NCBI GenBank assembly: GCA_038207565.1
Contig: JBBQZQ010000001.1
Location: 186,001-250,000, forward strand
Reading direction: 5' to 3'
From: JALZAI01 sp038207565
GTDB taxonomy: Bacteria > Actinomycetota > Actinomycetes > Mycobacteriales > Jatrophihabitantaceae
Length of the DNA: 64,000 nt
Shown: piece after piece, positions 45,120 to 52,888 of the stretch
How the letters are laid out: each line of letters begins with the position of its first letter
Numbering within the stretch: the first letter of the stretch is position 1
Program-made: the position numbers and the translations under genes
The notes under the pieces: generated by a model
Seen by the model: only the letters and a program-made list of their open reading frames with translations
What the model was told of the DNA's origin: nothing
The model's database searches: none

Positions 45120-46781
45120 TCACTCGGCGGCGGGCGTAGCCGATCCGCCGCGCCGACGCCGACGACGCCGCGGTGCAGCGTTGCCCTCAGCGGTGGCCGA
45201 CCGCTGCTCGTCCGGCTGCTCGTCCGGCTGCTCGACGGCGTAGACGCGCGCCCCGTCCAGGCGCTCCCCGCCGCGGGTGCGCACCCTGTTGCGGTTTCGT
45301 GCCGGCCGCTCGGACCGCTCGACGCGCTGCTCCTCGCGATCAGGCCCGCGATCAGGCCCGCGGCGTTCGTCCCGCGCCGGGGCATGGCGCGGGCCCCGGC
45401 TGCTGCCGGAACCGCCGCTGCGGGTCGAGGGGTCGCGTCCCCCCAGCTCCTCGATCTGCTCGGCCCCCAGACCGGCGCGGGTGCGATCTGCGCGGGGTAG
45501 GACGCCCTTGGCGTCGGCCGGGATGTCGAGCTCGAAGTAGAGGTGCGGCGATGTGGAGTAGGTCTCGACAGGCTCGTGGAACGGCAGCCCGAGCTTGTCG
45601 CAGATCAGCTTCCAGCGGGGGATGTCGTCCCAATCGACGAGGGTGACGGCATTGCCCTGCTTGCCGGCCCGGGCAGTACGCCCGATCCGGTGCACGTAGG
45701 TCATCTCGTCCTCGGGCGCCTGATAGTTGACGACATGGGAGATGCCCTCGACGTCGAGCCCTCGCGCCGCCACGTCGGTTGCCACCAGCACGTCGACCTT
45801 CCCGGCGCGGAAGGCGCGCAGAGCCTGCTCGCGGGCCCCCTGTCCGAGGTCGCCGTGGACGGCAGCCACTGCGAATCCCCGCTCGGTCAGGTCTTCGGCC
45901 ACCTTGGCCGCGGACCGCTTGGTCCGCACGAAGATCAGGGTCAGGCCACGGTTTCGGGCCTGCAGCACGCGCGCGAGCACCTCGACCTTGTCGAGCGCGT
46001 GCGCCCGGTAGGCGAACTGGTCGACATGGTCAGTGCTGTTGTTCTCGGCGCCGTGCTCGGCGCGGATCTGCATCGGCTGGTCGAGGAAGGTGCGGGCCAG
46101 CGCCACGATCGGGCCTGGCATCGTCGCCGAGAACAACATGGTCTGGCGCTTGTCCGGCACCATCTTCATCAGCTTCTCGATGTCGGGCAGGAAGCCGAGA
46201 TCGAGCATCTCATCGGCCTCGTCGAGCACCAGGATGCTCACCTTGCCGAGCACCAGGTGGCCCTGCTGAGCCAGGTCCAGCAGACGACCAGGCGTGCCGA
46301 CGACAACGTCGATGCCGCCGCGCAGCGCCTCGATCTGCGGCTCGTACGCGCGCCCGCCGTAGATGGTGAGCACCCGGGCGCCGAGCTTCGAGCCGGCGGC
46401 CTGCAGATCGCCGGAGACCTGGACGGCCAACTCCCGCGTTGGCGCGATCACCAACGCCTGCGGTGCGGCGGCGGCGCCACCGGGCAGCTGGAGGCGGTTG
46501 AGCAGCGGGACGCCGAAACCCAGCGTCTTGCCGGTACCGGTGCGCGCCTGTCCGATGAGGTCTTGACCGGACAGCGCTACCGGGAGGGTCATCTCCTGGA
46601 TCGCGAAGGTCCTGGTGATGCCCACCGCAGCGAGCGCGTCCACGATGTCCTGGTTGATGTCGAAGTCGCTGAACGACGGGCTGTCGGCACGGACGGGCGC
46701 GCGCGCCGCGAGCGGCGCCGGCTCGTCCGTCACCATGGGGTCGGGCGTGCTGGCGGTGGCGTGCTCGGTCTGGTCTGTCAT
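45120..46781 (-). CDS. DEAD-box RNA helicase (RhlE-like)
   Basis: 553 residues. The Q motif (DFDINQDIVDALAAVGITRTFAIQ), Walker A ARTGTGKT, PTRELAVQ, TPGRL, DEAD, SAT, ATDVAARGLD and HRIGRTAR are all present. The C-terminal 130 residues are basic, Arg/Gly/Glu-rich (RGPRHAPARDERRGPDRG and so on) and likely bind RNA. It is expected to remodel structured RNA, ribosome precursors or mRNAs, often in cold. The position between the PQQ-like gene and the ferritin-like gene matches rhlE (Rv3211) of mycobacteria. Confidence 0.93.
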   Translation of the reverse strand: MTDQTEHATASTPDPMVTDEPAPLAARAPVRADSPSFSDFDINQDIVDALAAVGITRTFAIQEMTLPVALSGQDLIGQARTGTGKTLGFGVPLLNRLQLPGGAAAAPQALVIAPTRELAVQVSGDLQAAGSKLGARVLTIYGGRAYEPQIEALRGGIDVVVGTPGRLLDLAQQGHLVLGKVSILVLDEADEMLDLGFLPDIEKLMKMVPDKRQTMLFSATMPGPIVALARTFLDQPMQIRAEHGAENNSTDHVDQFAYRAHALDKVEVLARVLQARNRGLTLIFVRTKRSAAKVAEDLTERGFAVAAVHGDLGQGAREQALRAFRAGKVDVLVATDVAARGLDVEGISHVVNYQAPEDEMTYVHRIGRTARAGKQGNAVTLVDWDDIPRWKLICDKLGLPFHEPVETYSTSPHLYFELDIPADAKGVLPRADRTRAGLGAEQIEELGGRDPSTRSGGSGSSRGPRHAPARDERRGPDRGPDREEQRVERSERPARNRNRVRTRGGERLDGARVYAVEQPDEQPDEQRSATAEGNAAPRRRRRRRGGSATPAAE

Positions 46782-46955
46782 GAAGTTGCGGCGGTCCTCT
46801 TCGAGCGCAGGTGCGCCGACCGCTGGAATTCGCCCAGTGACGCCTTGCGCCTACGACCCCACAAGGTGTGTAACAGCAGGGGGAGGCGCCGCACGTGAGC
46901 GCGGTCAACGCGCAGATTCGGGTACTGCTGATCACCAGTCTAAACGATCCGCCGT

Positions 46956-46961
46956 TACAGT
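46956..46961 (+). promoter_or_regulatory. -10 element before the 12-codon leader ORF
   Basis: TACAGT, 6 nt, then GTG 46968. Confidence 0.45.
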
Positions 46962-46967
46962 GCCGAC

Positions 46968-47006
46968 GTGAGCCGAGCCGAGCGATGTGGGACCTGCGCC
47001 CCGTGA
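46968..47006 (+). CDS. Possible 12-codon leaderless leader peptide
   Basis: GTG 46968 encodes V-S-R-A-E-R-C-G-T-C-A-P and its TGA overlaps the GTG start of the ferritin-like gene (GTGA at 47003-47006). The geometry (-10 box, 6 nt, GTG, coupled stop-start) resembles mycobacterial leaderless small ORFs, some of which with cysteine codons act as attenuators. No other evidence. Confidence 0.35.
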   Translation: MSRAERCGTCAP

Positions 47007-47683
47007 GCCACGCGCAGCACCTGAGTACCGGACAGGACGGGCCTGCCACCGACGCCGTCGTCGACCTGCTCGGCGCGCTCGCCTACGGCGAGTTGTGCGC
47101 CTTCGACCGGCTCGCCTACGACGCGCGGATGGCGCCCACCCTGGCCGGTCGCGTCCAGATGTCGTCGATGGCGGCGATCGAACTCGGGCACTACGAGGCG
47201 CTCGCGCTGCGGCTGCGCGAACTGGGCGCGGACCCCGGCGCGGCGATGGCGCCGTTCATCGCGCCGCTGGAGACCTACCATTCGCTGACCGCGCCGTCGT
47301 CCTGGCTCGAAGGCGTCGTCAAGGCATACGTCGGGGACGGGATCGCCGAGGATTTCTACCGGGAGGTGGCCACGTTCGTCGACGTCGACACCAAGCAGCT
47401 GATCGACACCGTGCTCGCCGACGGCGGCCGGGCCGGATTCGCCGTGCGCGAGGTCCGTGCGGCGGTCGAGGCGCAGCCTTCGGTCGCCGGCCGGCTGGCG
47501 TTGTGGGCACGACGCCTGGTCGGCGAGGCCATCAGCGAGACCCAGCACGTCCTGGCCGATCGTGACTCGCTGATGATCCTGCTTGTCGAGGGGACGGGGG
47601 ACCTGTCCGGAGTCGCCGCGCTGCTCAGCCGGATCACCCAGCGTCACGAGGAGCGGATGAGCGCCCTCGGCCTGTCGAACTGA
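47003..47683 (+). CDS. Ferritin-like fold protein (MiaE-like, Rv3210c-like)
   Basis: 226 residues from GTG 47003; the frame extends upstream to 46895 but without family similarity. It is all-helical. Carboxylate/histidine metal-ligand candidates are in LGALAYGELCAFDRL, MAAIELGHYEAL, and later GEAISETQHVL. Relatives include tRNA hydroxylase MiaE and rubrerythrin-like proteins; the actinobacterial subgroup next to rhlE and DUF3107 has no assigned role. It may be translationally coupled to a leader ORF. Confidence 0.78.
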   Translation: MSHAQHLSTGQDGPATDAVVDLLGALAYGELCAFDRLAYDARMAPTLAGRVQMSSMAAIELGHYEALALRLRELGADPGAAMAPFIAPLETYHSLTAPSSWLEGVVKAYVGDGIAEDFYREVATFVDVDTKQLIDTVLADGGRAGFAVREVRAAVEAQPSVAGRLALWARRLVGEAISETQHVLADRDSLMILLVEGTGDLSGVAALLSRITQRHEERMSALGLSN

Positions 47684-47735
47684 GCGTCGTCGAACCTCCG
47701 CCCTGGGAACTCCGCCGTGGCGAACTGAGCGCCGC

Positions 47736-47963
47736 TCAGCCGGTGGCAAAGCCCACGCGGCGCTGGTCGGCCTGCGCGATCTCGACGTAGGCGACGAGAT
47801 TGGCCGGGACGATCACCCGGCGCCCGCGCTCGTCGGTGAGGGTGAGCTGGCCGTCGACGCTCTTGAACGCCTCGGCAACGAGCTGCCCCACCTCGTCCGG
47901 GGTCTGCAGACTCTCCAACACGATTTCGCGCGGTGTGTGCAGCACGCCGATCTTGACCTCCAC
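47736..47963 (-). CDS. DUF3107 family protein
   Basis: 75 residues, MEVKIGVLHTPREIVLES start, and VPANLVAYVEIAQADQRRVGF end, matching the small actinobacterial DUF3107 family (mycobacterial TB9.4 position). GTG 47963 follows GGAGG. It is beta-rich and soluble. The function is unknown; the gene neighbours tetR in many actinobacteria. Confidence 0.9.
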   Translation of the reverse strand: MEVKIGVLHTPREIVLESLQTPDEVGQLVAEAFKSVDGQLTLTDERGRRVIVPANLVAYVEIAQADQRRVGFATG

Positions 47964-48074
47964 GCAAGCCTCCAGCTCGTCGTCACTCCTGTGGGGACCA
48001 CGCTAGTCGAGCCGGTTCGGCGGGGGGCGCTGCGGACGATGCGCCGTGAGCGAACGCACCGCCGTCCGGCGGGA

Positions 48075-48716
48075 TCAGTCCTCGGGCTCGCCGTGCCGCG
48101 GGAAGTGCGAGATGCCACGCCACATCAACGACTCGAGCAGTCCGACGGCGTCCTCCTGAGAGACCGGCTTGTCGCTGGCCAGCCACCAGCGCGCGGCGAC
48201 CTGCGCTGCACCGGTCAGCGCGGTCGAGAGCAGTTCGGCACGTGCCGGGTCGAGCCCCGTGTCCGCGGCAACGGTCGCAGCGACGGCCTGCATGGTCTTG
48301 CGCGACACCGCCTCGACACGGTCGCGGACCGCCGGCTCGTTGCCCAGGTCGGTCTCGAAGATCAGCCGGAAGGCGCCGTCCTGCTCATCGCCCTCCACGA
48401 AGTGGAAATACGCGGCGAGCACTCGGTGCACGCGCTCGCGGTTGTCCTCGGTCCCCGACAGCGAATCGATGACCGCACGGCTCAATGCTTCGGCTTGCGT
48501 GTCCATCAGCGCGAGGTAGAGCTCCAGCTTGCCGGGGAAGTGTTGGTAGAGGACCGGCTTGGACACCCCGGCCCGCTCGGCGATGTCATCCATCGCGGCG
48601 GCGTGGTAGCCGTTGGCGACGAAGACCTCTTGGGCGGCGGCCAGCAGCTGCTTGCGCCGGGCTGAACGGGGCATGCGGCCACCGCGGGCCAGCTCGGACG
48701 AACCCGCACGAGACAT
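48075..48716 (-). CDS. TetR family transcriptional regulator (Rv3208-like)
   Basis: 213 residues from ATG 48716. The N-terminal HTH (RRKQLLAAAQEVFVANGYHAAAMDDIAERAGVSKPVLYQHF in full-family order) occupies about 20-60. A helical ligand/dimer domain follows, including GDEQDGAFRLIFETDLGNEP and TALTGAAQVAARWWL. Encoded beside DUF3107 as in mycobacteria. The ligand is unknown. A GTACT-N4-AGTAC inverted repeat upstream overlaps its probable -10 element, suggesting autoregulation. Confidence 0.9.
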   Translation of the reverse strand: MSRAGSSELARGGRMPRSARRKQLLAAAQEVFVANGYHAAAMDDIAERAGVSKPVLYQHFPGKLELYLALMDTQAEALSRAVIDSLSGTEDNRERVHRVLAAYFHFVEGDEQDGAFRLIFETDLGNEPAVRDRVEAVSRKTMQAVAATVAADTGLDPARAELLSTALTGAAQVAARWWLASDKPVSQEDAVGLLESLMWRGISHFPRHGEPED

Positions 48717-48750
48717 CGCAGAATGCACCCCTTCCGAACAGGTCCAGCAG

Positions 48751-48767
48751 ACTGTACTAGCGAGTAC
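48751..48767 (-). promoter_or_regulatory. TetR promoter and operator candidate
   Basis: GTACT (48754-48758) and AGTAC (48763-48767) form an inverted repeat with a 4-nt spacer. On the minus strand a TACAGT -10 hexamer (complement of 48751-48756) overlaps it. Confidence 0.45.
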
Positions 48768-49701
48768 GTGACGAGCTGGTACGTGTCGGGACGCTCAACC
48801 GGGCGCGTACGTCGTCATCCAGCGTTCCGGCGAACAGATCGCCGAGGTCGGCGACGCGGTCCAGCACTTCGGCGGCGGTGAAGCGCAGCTCACCGCCGCT
48901 GCTCACCTCGTCCCAGGTCAGCGGCGTGGAAACGCTCGGATTGTCGCGTGCCCGCAGCGAGTACACGGCGACCGTCGTCTTGGCGGGGCTGTTCTGGCTC
49001 CAGTCGACCAGCACCTTGCCCGGGCGCAGCGACTTGGTCATGCGCGACACTACGAGATCGGGGTGCTCCTTCTCGAGCTGTTCGGCAACGGCGTGCGCGT
49101 ACTGGGACGGGATCTCCTGATCTGCCACCTCGATCGGGGCGCTCACCTGCATCCCCTTCGACCCGGACGTCTTCGCGAACGGCGTCAGCCCGTCGTCAGC
49201 CAGCAGGTCGCGCAGCAGCAGGGCAACCGCACGGCACTGTTCGATCGTCGCCGGCGGTCCCGGATCGAGATCGAAGACCAGCAGGTCGGTGCGCGGCTTG
49301 CGGGCCCTCCGTGGCACCCGCCACTGCGGCACGTGCAACTCCAATGCCGCCAGATTGGCCAGCCGCACCAGGCTGGCGAGCTCTTCGACCACGACGTAGT
49401 CGATGGTTTCGCGGTTCTTGGTCGACCCGGGAACCGGCAGAGTGACGGTGCGCACCCACTCCGGCGTACCTCGCGCGGCGTTCTTCTCGAAGAAGAACTT
49501 CTCGTCGACGCCATTGGGGTACCGCTTGACCGTGAGTGGACGGTCGGCGAGATGCGGCAGCAGGACCGGCGCGATGCGCGTGTAGTAGTCGATGACCTCG
49601 CCCTTGGTGAACCCGGTCTGCGGGTAGAGGACCTTGCCCAGGTTGGACAGCTGCAACTGGCGTGCACCGACCTGCACCGTCATCTTCGCCGCTGCCGCCA
49701 T
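48757..49701 (-). CDS. LigD-type primase-polymerase domain protein (NHEJ)
   Basis: 314 residues: stand-alone archaeo-eukaryotic primase-like polymerase domain of LigD. Catalytic Asp144 and Asp146 lie in LLVFDLDPGPP. KVLYPQTGFTKGEVIDYY, RPLTVKRYPNGV, TSGSKGMQV and LRPGKVLVDWSQN are standard blocks. It fills gaps with ribo- or deoxyribonucleotides during non-homologous end joining. ATG 49701 overlaps the ligase stop by one base (TGATG), so both come from one message. The nuclease domain found in three-part LigD is absent. Confidence 0.92.
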   Translation of the reverse strand: MAAAAKMTVQVGARQLQLSNLGKVLYPQTGFTKGEVIDYYTRIAPVLLPHLADRPLTVKRYPNGVDEKFFFEKNAARGTPEWVRTVTLPVPGSTKNRETIDYVVVEELASLVRLANLAALELHVPQWRVPRRARKPRTDLLVFDLDPGPPATIEQCRAVALLLRDLLADDGLTPFAKTSGSKGMQVSAPIEVADQEIPSQYAHAVAEQLEKEHPDLVVSRMTKSLRPGKVLVDWSQNSPAKTTVAVYSLRARDNPSVSTPLTWDEVSSGGELRFTAAEVLDRVADLGDLFAGTLDDDVRARLSVPTRTSSSRTR

Positions 49702-50618
49702 CAGCCCTCCGCCTCGTCGGCCGTCTTGTCGGTACGTACCCGGTGCAGGACCGGGTGTCGCAGGCGTCCCTCGGAGGTGACCATCGCGTAGCGCACCTCG
49801 ACGACAACCTCGGGCTCGACCCACTGGGTGCGCCGTCCTGGGCTGCCCGGCGGTTCCGGGTCGAGCGGACACGTAACGCGCGCTGTCATCCGCCGCTGCA
49901 GGTCTGCAGCCGAGCGCCCGGTCAATCCGCTCCCCGCCTTCCCGGCGAAAATGAGCGTGCCGTCGTTCCATGACGCCAGGACGAGCGAGCTCAGCCGATC
50001 CTCATCGGCGGGCGCCTCCCACCCGACCACGACGAAATCTCCGGTGTGCTCGAAGCGCAACTTGCCCCAGTCGCGCGAACGGATCCCGGGACGGTAGAGC
50101 GAAGCCGCACGTTTGGCGACGACCCCCTCCAGCCCGTGCTGGCGTGCCGCCGCCTCGGTGGCCGGTCCGTCGTCGAAGGAGGGGCTGAGCGTCCACGCCT
50201 CGTCCGCGCCGAGCCACCGATCGAGCGTCGCGCGACGATCGGTATACGGCCGGGAGGTCAGGTCGACGCCGTAGCGGCGCAGGACGTCGAACACCATGAA
50301 TGTCACGGGCAACGTTCCGGCCAGCCGCCGAGCCTCGGTCTTCGACCGGACGTGCATCCGGGTCTGCAGTGCCTCGAAGGACGGGCGTCCGTCGACGAAG
50401 GCGACGATCTCGCCGTCGAGCAGTGCGTCGTCGAGACCGTCGGCCTGCGCGAGCAACTCCGGATAGGCGGTCGTTACGTCGTTGCCGGCCCGGCTGTAGA
50501 GGTGCGCGCCACGCTCGGTGACGTCGAACAGGGCGCGTATTCCGTCCCATTTGAATTCGAATGCCCACCCACCGTTGCGAGGCAACGCGTCGATCGCGGT
50601 GGCGAGCATCGGCTGCAT
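49701..50618 (-). CDS. ATP-dependent DNA ligase (LigD/LigC ligase type)
   Basis: 305 residues from ATG 50618. The nucleotidyltransferase motif is EFKWDGIR, with Lys23 as the adenylated residue. Motifs DGEIV, FMVFDVL, EGVVAKR and WGKLR follow, then an OB-fold (FVVVGWEAPADEDRLSSLVL...). It seals breaks, presumably with the adjacent polymerase and Ku. ATG 50618 fits family length and a -10 box; the longer upstream frame has no support. Confidence 0.92.
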   Translation of the reverse strand: MQPMLATAIDALPRNGGWAFEFKWDGIRALFDVTERGAHLYSRAGNDVTTAYPELLAQADGLDDALLDGEIVAFVDGRPSFEALQTRMHVRSKTEARRLAGTLPVTFMVFDVLRRYGVDLTSRPYTDRRATLDRWLGADEAWTLSPSFDDGPATEAAARQHGLEGVVAKRAASLYRPGIRSRDWGKLRFEHTGDFVVVGWEAPADEDRLSSLVLASWNDGTLIFAGKAGSGLTGRSAADLQRRMTARVTCPLDPEPPGSPGRRTQWVEPEVVVEVRYAMVTSEGRLRHPVLHRVRTDKTADEAEG

Positions 50619-50624
50619 CGGTCC

Positions 50625-50630
50625 ATTCTG
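50625..50630 (-). promoter_or_regulatory. -10 element for the ligase-polymerase operon
   Basis: Minus-strand CAGAAT, 6 nt, then ATG 50618. Confidence 0.4.
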
Positions 50631-50654
50631 GGTACACACCAGTCTCCAACGGTG

Positions 50655-50684
50655 CTCGACACGGGAATACTCGACACGGGAATA
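50655..50684. repeat. 15-bp direct repeat in the lig/ku divergent promoter
   Basis: CTCGACACGGGAATA at 50655-50669 and 50670-50684, perfect and adjacent, in the 85-bp space between the two divergent NHEJ genes. Placed to act as a regulator site for both. Confidence 0.85.
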
Positions 50685-50703
50685 CCAGGAACGGAGCGGG
50701 CGA

Positions 50704-51822
50704 ATGCGCGCGATCTGGAAGGGCAGCATCTCCTTCGGGCTCGTCAGTATCGGCGTGAAGTTGTACACCGCGACCGAGGAGCGAGACGTCAGTTTCCACC
50801 AGGTGCGCCGCTCGGATGGTTCGCGTGTCCGCTACAAGCGCGTGGCCGAGGCCGACGGCGAGGAGGTCTCCTACGCCGACATCGCCAAGGGTTATCAGCT
50901 CGACAGCGGCGAGACCATCGTGCTTACCGACGAGGACTTCGCCGACCTGCCGCTTCCGACCGCACGGGTCGTGGACGTGCTGCAGTTCGTCCCACTCGAT
51001 CAGATCGACCCGATCTATTTCGCCAAGAGCTACTACCTCGAGCCGGAGAAGACCGCGGTCAAGCCGTACGTCCTGCTGCGCGATGCGCTCGATGCCAGCG
51101 GACAGGCTGGTCTGGTGAAGGTCGCGATCCGCAATCGCGAGCAACTCGCGACACTGCGCGTACGCGAGGGCGTCATCGTGATGGAGACGATGATCTGGCC
51201 CGACGAGGTGCGGGAGCCGGCGTTCGGTTTCCTCGAGCAGGACGTCGACCTACGCTCCCAGGAGCGCACCATGGCCGAGTCGCTCGTGTCGAGCATGTCC
51301 GGCGACTTCGACCCGTCCGAATACACCGACGACTATCGCGGCGCGCTGCAGCAGGTCATCGACGCCAAGGTCGAGGGCCGCGAGATCGTCGAGACCGAGC
51401 AGGTGCAGCCGAGCGCGGGCAATGTCGTCGATCTGATGTCGGCGCTGCGCGCGTCGGTGGCCGCTGCGAAGAAGGGCCGCGGGGAGGTGACCGAGTCCGT
51501 CGACGCTCTGCCCTCACAGCGGACCACGACGGAAGCTGCGGGGACAGCACGCGGCACGAAGGTGTCCGGCCCGAAATCCGCCGCGAAGAAAGCGTCCGCA
51601 ACGAAAGCGTCCGCAACGAAGGCGCCGGCCGAGAACACGTCCGCGATTGAGGCACCCGCGAAGAAGGCACCCGCGAAGAAGGCACCGGCCAAGAAGGCAC
51701 CCGCGAAGAAGGCACCCGCGAAGAAGGCACCGGCCAAGAAGGCACCCGCGAAGAAGGCACCCGCGAGAAAGAGTGCGGCGGCGAAGGCGCCCGCCAAGAA
51801 GCCTGTCCGCAAGTCGGCGTGA
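50704..51822 (+). CDS. ku: Ku protein (NHEJ end-binding), with Lys/Ala/Pro tail
   Basis: 372 residues from ATG 50704 (GGAG upstream). The Ku core (about 1-260) starts RAIWKGSISFGLVSIGVKLYTATEE and includes VDVLQFVPLDQIDPIYFAKSYYLEP and LPLPTARV. The C-terminus from about 290 is an extended basic tail, with KKAPA repeated about eight times, akin to the lysine-rich tails that strengthen DNA binding in mycobacterial and Streptomyces Ku. It binds broken ends and recruits the ligase and polymerase encoded divergently. The stop overlaps a possible lipase start (GTGA). Confidence 0.95.
   Translation: MRAIWKGSISFGLVSIGVKLYTATEERDVSFHQVRRSDGSRVRYKRVAEADGEEVSYADIAKGYQLDSGETIVLTDEDFADLPLPTARVVDVLQFVPLDQIDPIYFAKSYYLEPEKTAVKPYVLLRDALDASGQAGLVKVAIRNREQLATLRVREGVIVMETMIWPDEVREPAFGFLEQDVDLRSQERTMAESLVSSMSGDFDPSEYTDDYRGALQQVIDAKVEGREIVETEQVQPSAGNVVDLMSALRASVAAAKKGRGEVTESVDALPSQRTTTEAAGTARGTKVSGPKSAAKKASATKASATKAPAENTSAIEAPAKKAPAKKAPAKKAPAKKAPAKKAPAKKAPAKKAPARKSAAAKAPAKKPVRKSA
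51656..51775 (+). repeat. 15-bp in-frame repeat encoding KKAPA in ku
   Basis: About eight imperfect copies of AAGAAGGCACCCGCG, alternating with AAGAAGGCACCGGCC. Encodes the lysine-rich Ku tail. Confidence 0.85.
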
Positions 51823-51832
51823 TTCGCCCGCG

Positions 51833-51838
51833 TACCGT
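51833..51838 (+). promoter_or_regulatory. Possible -10 element for the lipase gene
   Basis: TACCGT, 7 nt, then GTG 51846. Begins 11 bases after the ku stop. Confidence 0.4.
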
Positions 51839-51845
51839 CCCTGGG

Positions 51846-52850
51846 GTGGCCCGTCGCCGCGTACCGACGCCCTCACCTGCTGCACTGTCGAACCAGCCGT
51901 TGCCCTCGCTCGACGACGTCGGCGAACCGTGGCCGGGACGACACGTCGATATCGGCGGGGTCGGCGTCTTCGTGCGCTCGACGCCGCCGCTGCGCGATGA
52001 CGCAGAACCCGCATTGTTCGTGCACGGTCTGGGGGGTTCGGCGCTGAACTGGACCGATTTCGCCGGGGTGCTGCGACACCGCCTCGCCGTCGACGCCATC
52101 GACCTGCCCGGGTTCGGCCGGTCCGGTCCGCCCCACGATGCCGACTACCGGCTCAGCACGCACGCCCGCACGGTCATCGGTTACCTCGAAGCCTCCGGGC
52201 GCGGGCCGGTGCATCTCGCGGGCAATTCGATGGGCGGTGCGGTCGTGATCCTCGTCGCGGCGCAACGGCCGGACCTGGTGCGCACCCTGACTCTGGTCTC
52301 GCCCGCGGTCCCGGACGTCAAGGTGCGCCTGCACGCGGTCAAGAGCGACCCGCGCATGGCCTTACTGGCCCTCCCGATCCTGGGTTCCGCGGCGCTCAAG
52401 CGGATGCGCGTACTGCCCGATCGGGTTCGCGTCGAGGCGACGATCAGACTGTGCTTCCACGACGCGTCGCGCTATCCCGAGCGCCGGATGCAAGAGTCGG
52501 TCGCCGAAGCCGGGTACCGGCGTGGGGTCGAGTGGGCCGACGCCGCCATGCTCCGCTCCCTGCGTGGTTTGGTGCGCTCGCAGTCCTTCGGTGGACGCGC
52601 GGGGTGGGCCGCGATGCGCCGCGTCGAGGCGCCCACCCTTGTGCTGTGGGGTGACCGGGATCACCTGGTCGCGCCGGACCTCGCCCCGCTGGTCGCTGCG
52701 GCAATCGCGGATTCGCGGCTGCTGGTGCTGACCGACATCGGTCACGTCGCGATGATGGAGGACCCGCAGACGTCCGCACGCGCGTTGGCTGCGTTGCTCG
52801 ACGACGCCCGCGCTCTCAGGGTGGGGCACGCGAACACGCCTAGCGTGTGA
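51846..52850 (+). CDS. Alpha/beta-hydrolase (LipV-like)
   Basis: 334 residues from GTG 51846; a GTG at 51819 that overlaps the ku stop is an alternative. The alpha/beta-hydrolase core shows oxyanion HGLGGSALNW, DLPGFGRSGPP, nucleophile GNSMGG, acid GDRDH and histidine GHVAMME. Neighbouring DUF3152 and moeZ match the lipV (Rv3203) surroundings in mycobacteria. It is an esterase or lipase; the substrate is unknown. Confidence 0.87.
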   Translation: MARRRVPTPSPAALSNQPLPSLDDVGEPWPGRHVDIGGVGVFVRSTPPLRDDAEPALFVHGLGGSALNWTDFAGVLRHRLAVDAIDLPGFGRSGPPHDADYRLSTHARTVIGYLEASGRGPVHLAGNSMGGAVVILVAAQRPDLVRTLTLVSPAVPDVKVRLHAVKSDPRMALLALPILGSAALKRMRVLPDRVRVEATIRLCFHDASRYPERRMQESVAEAGYRRGVEWADAAMLRSLRGLVRSQSFGGRAGWAAMRRVEAPTLVLWGDRDHLVAPDLAPLVAAAIADSRLLVLTDIGHVAMMEDPQTSARALAALLDDARALRVGHANTPSV

Positions 52851-52876
52851 TCCCTGGCTGCCACGATCTGTTGTGG

Positions 52877-52882
52877 CACTGT
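52877..52882 (+). promoter_or_regulatory. Possible -10 element for the DUF3152 gene
   Basis: CACTGT, 6 nt, then GTG 52889. Confidence 0.4.
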
Positions 52883-52888
52883 AACCGT

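Noticed and set aside
45543..46898. 451-codon open frame opposite the DEAD-box helicase
   Set aside because: Shadow of the helicase gene; no family signal, and the helicase is intact on the minus strand.
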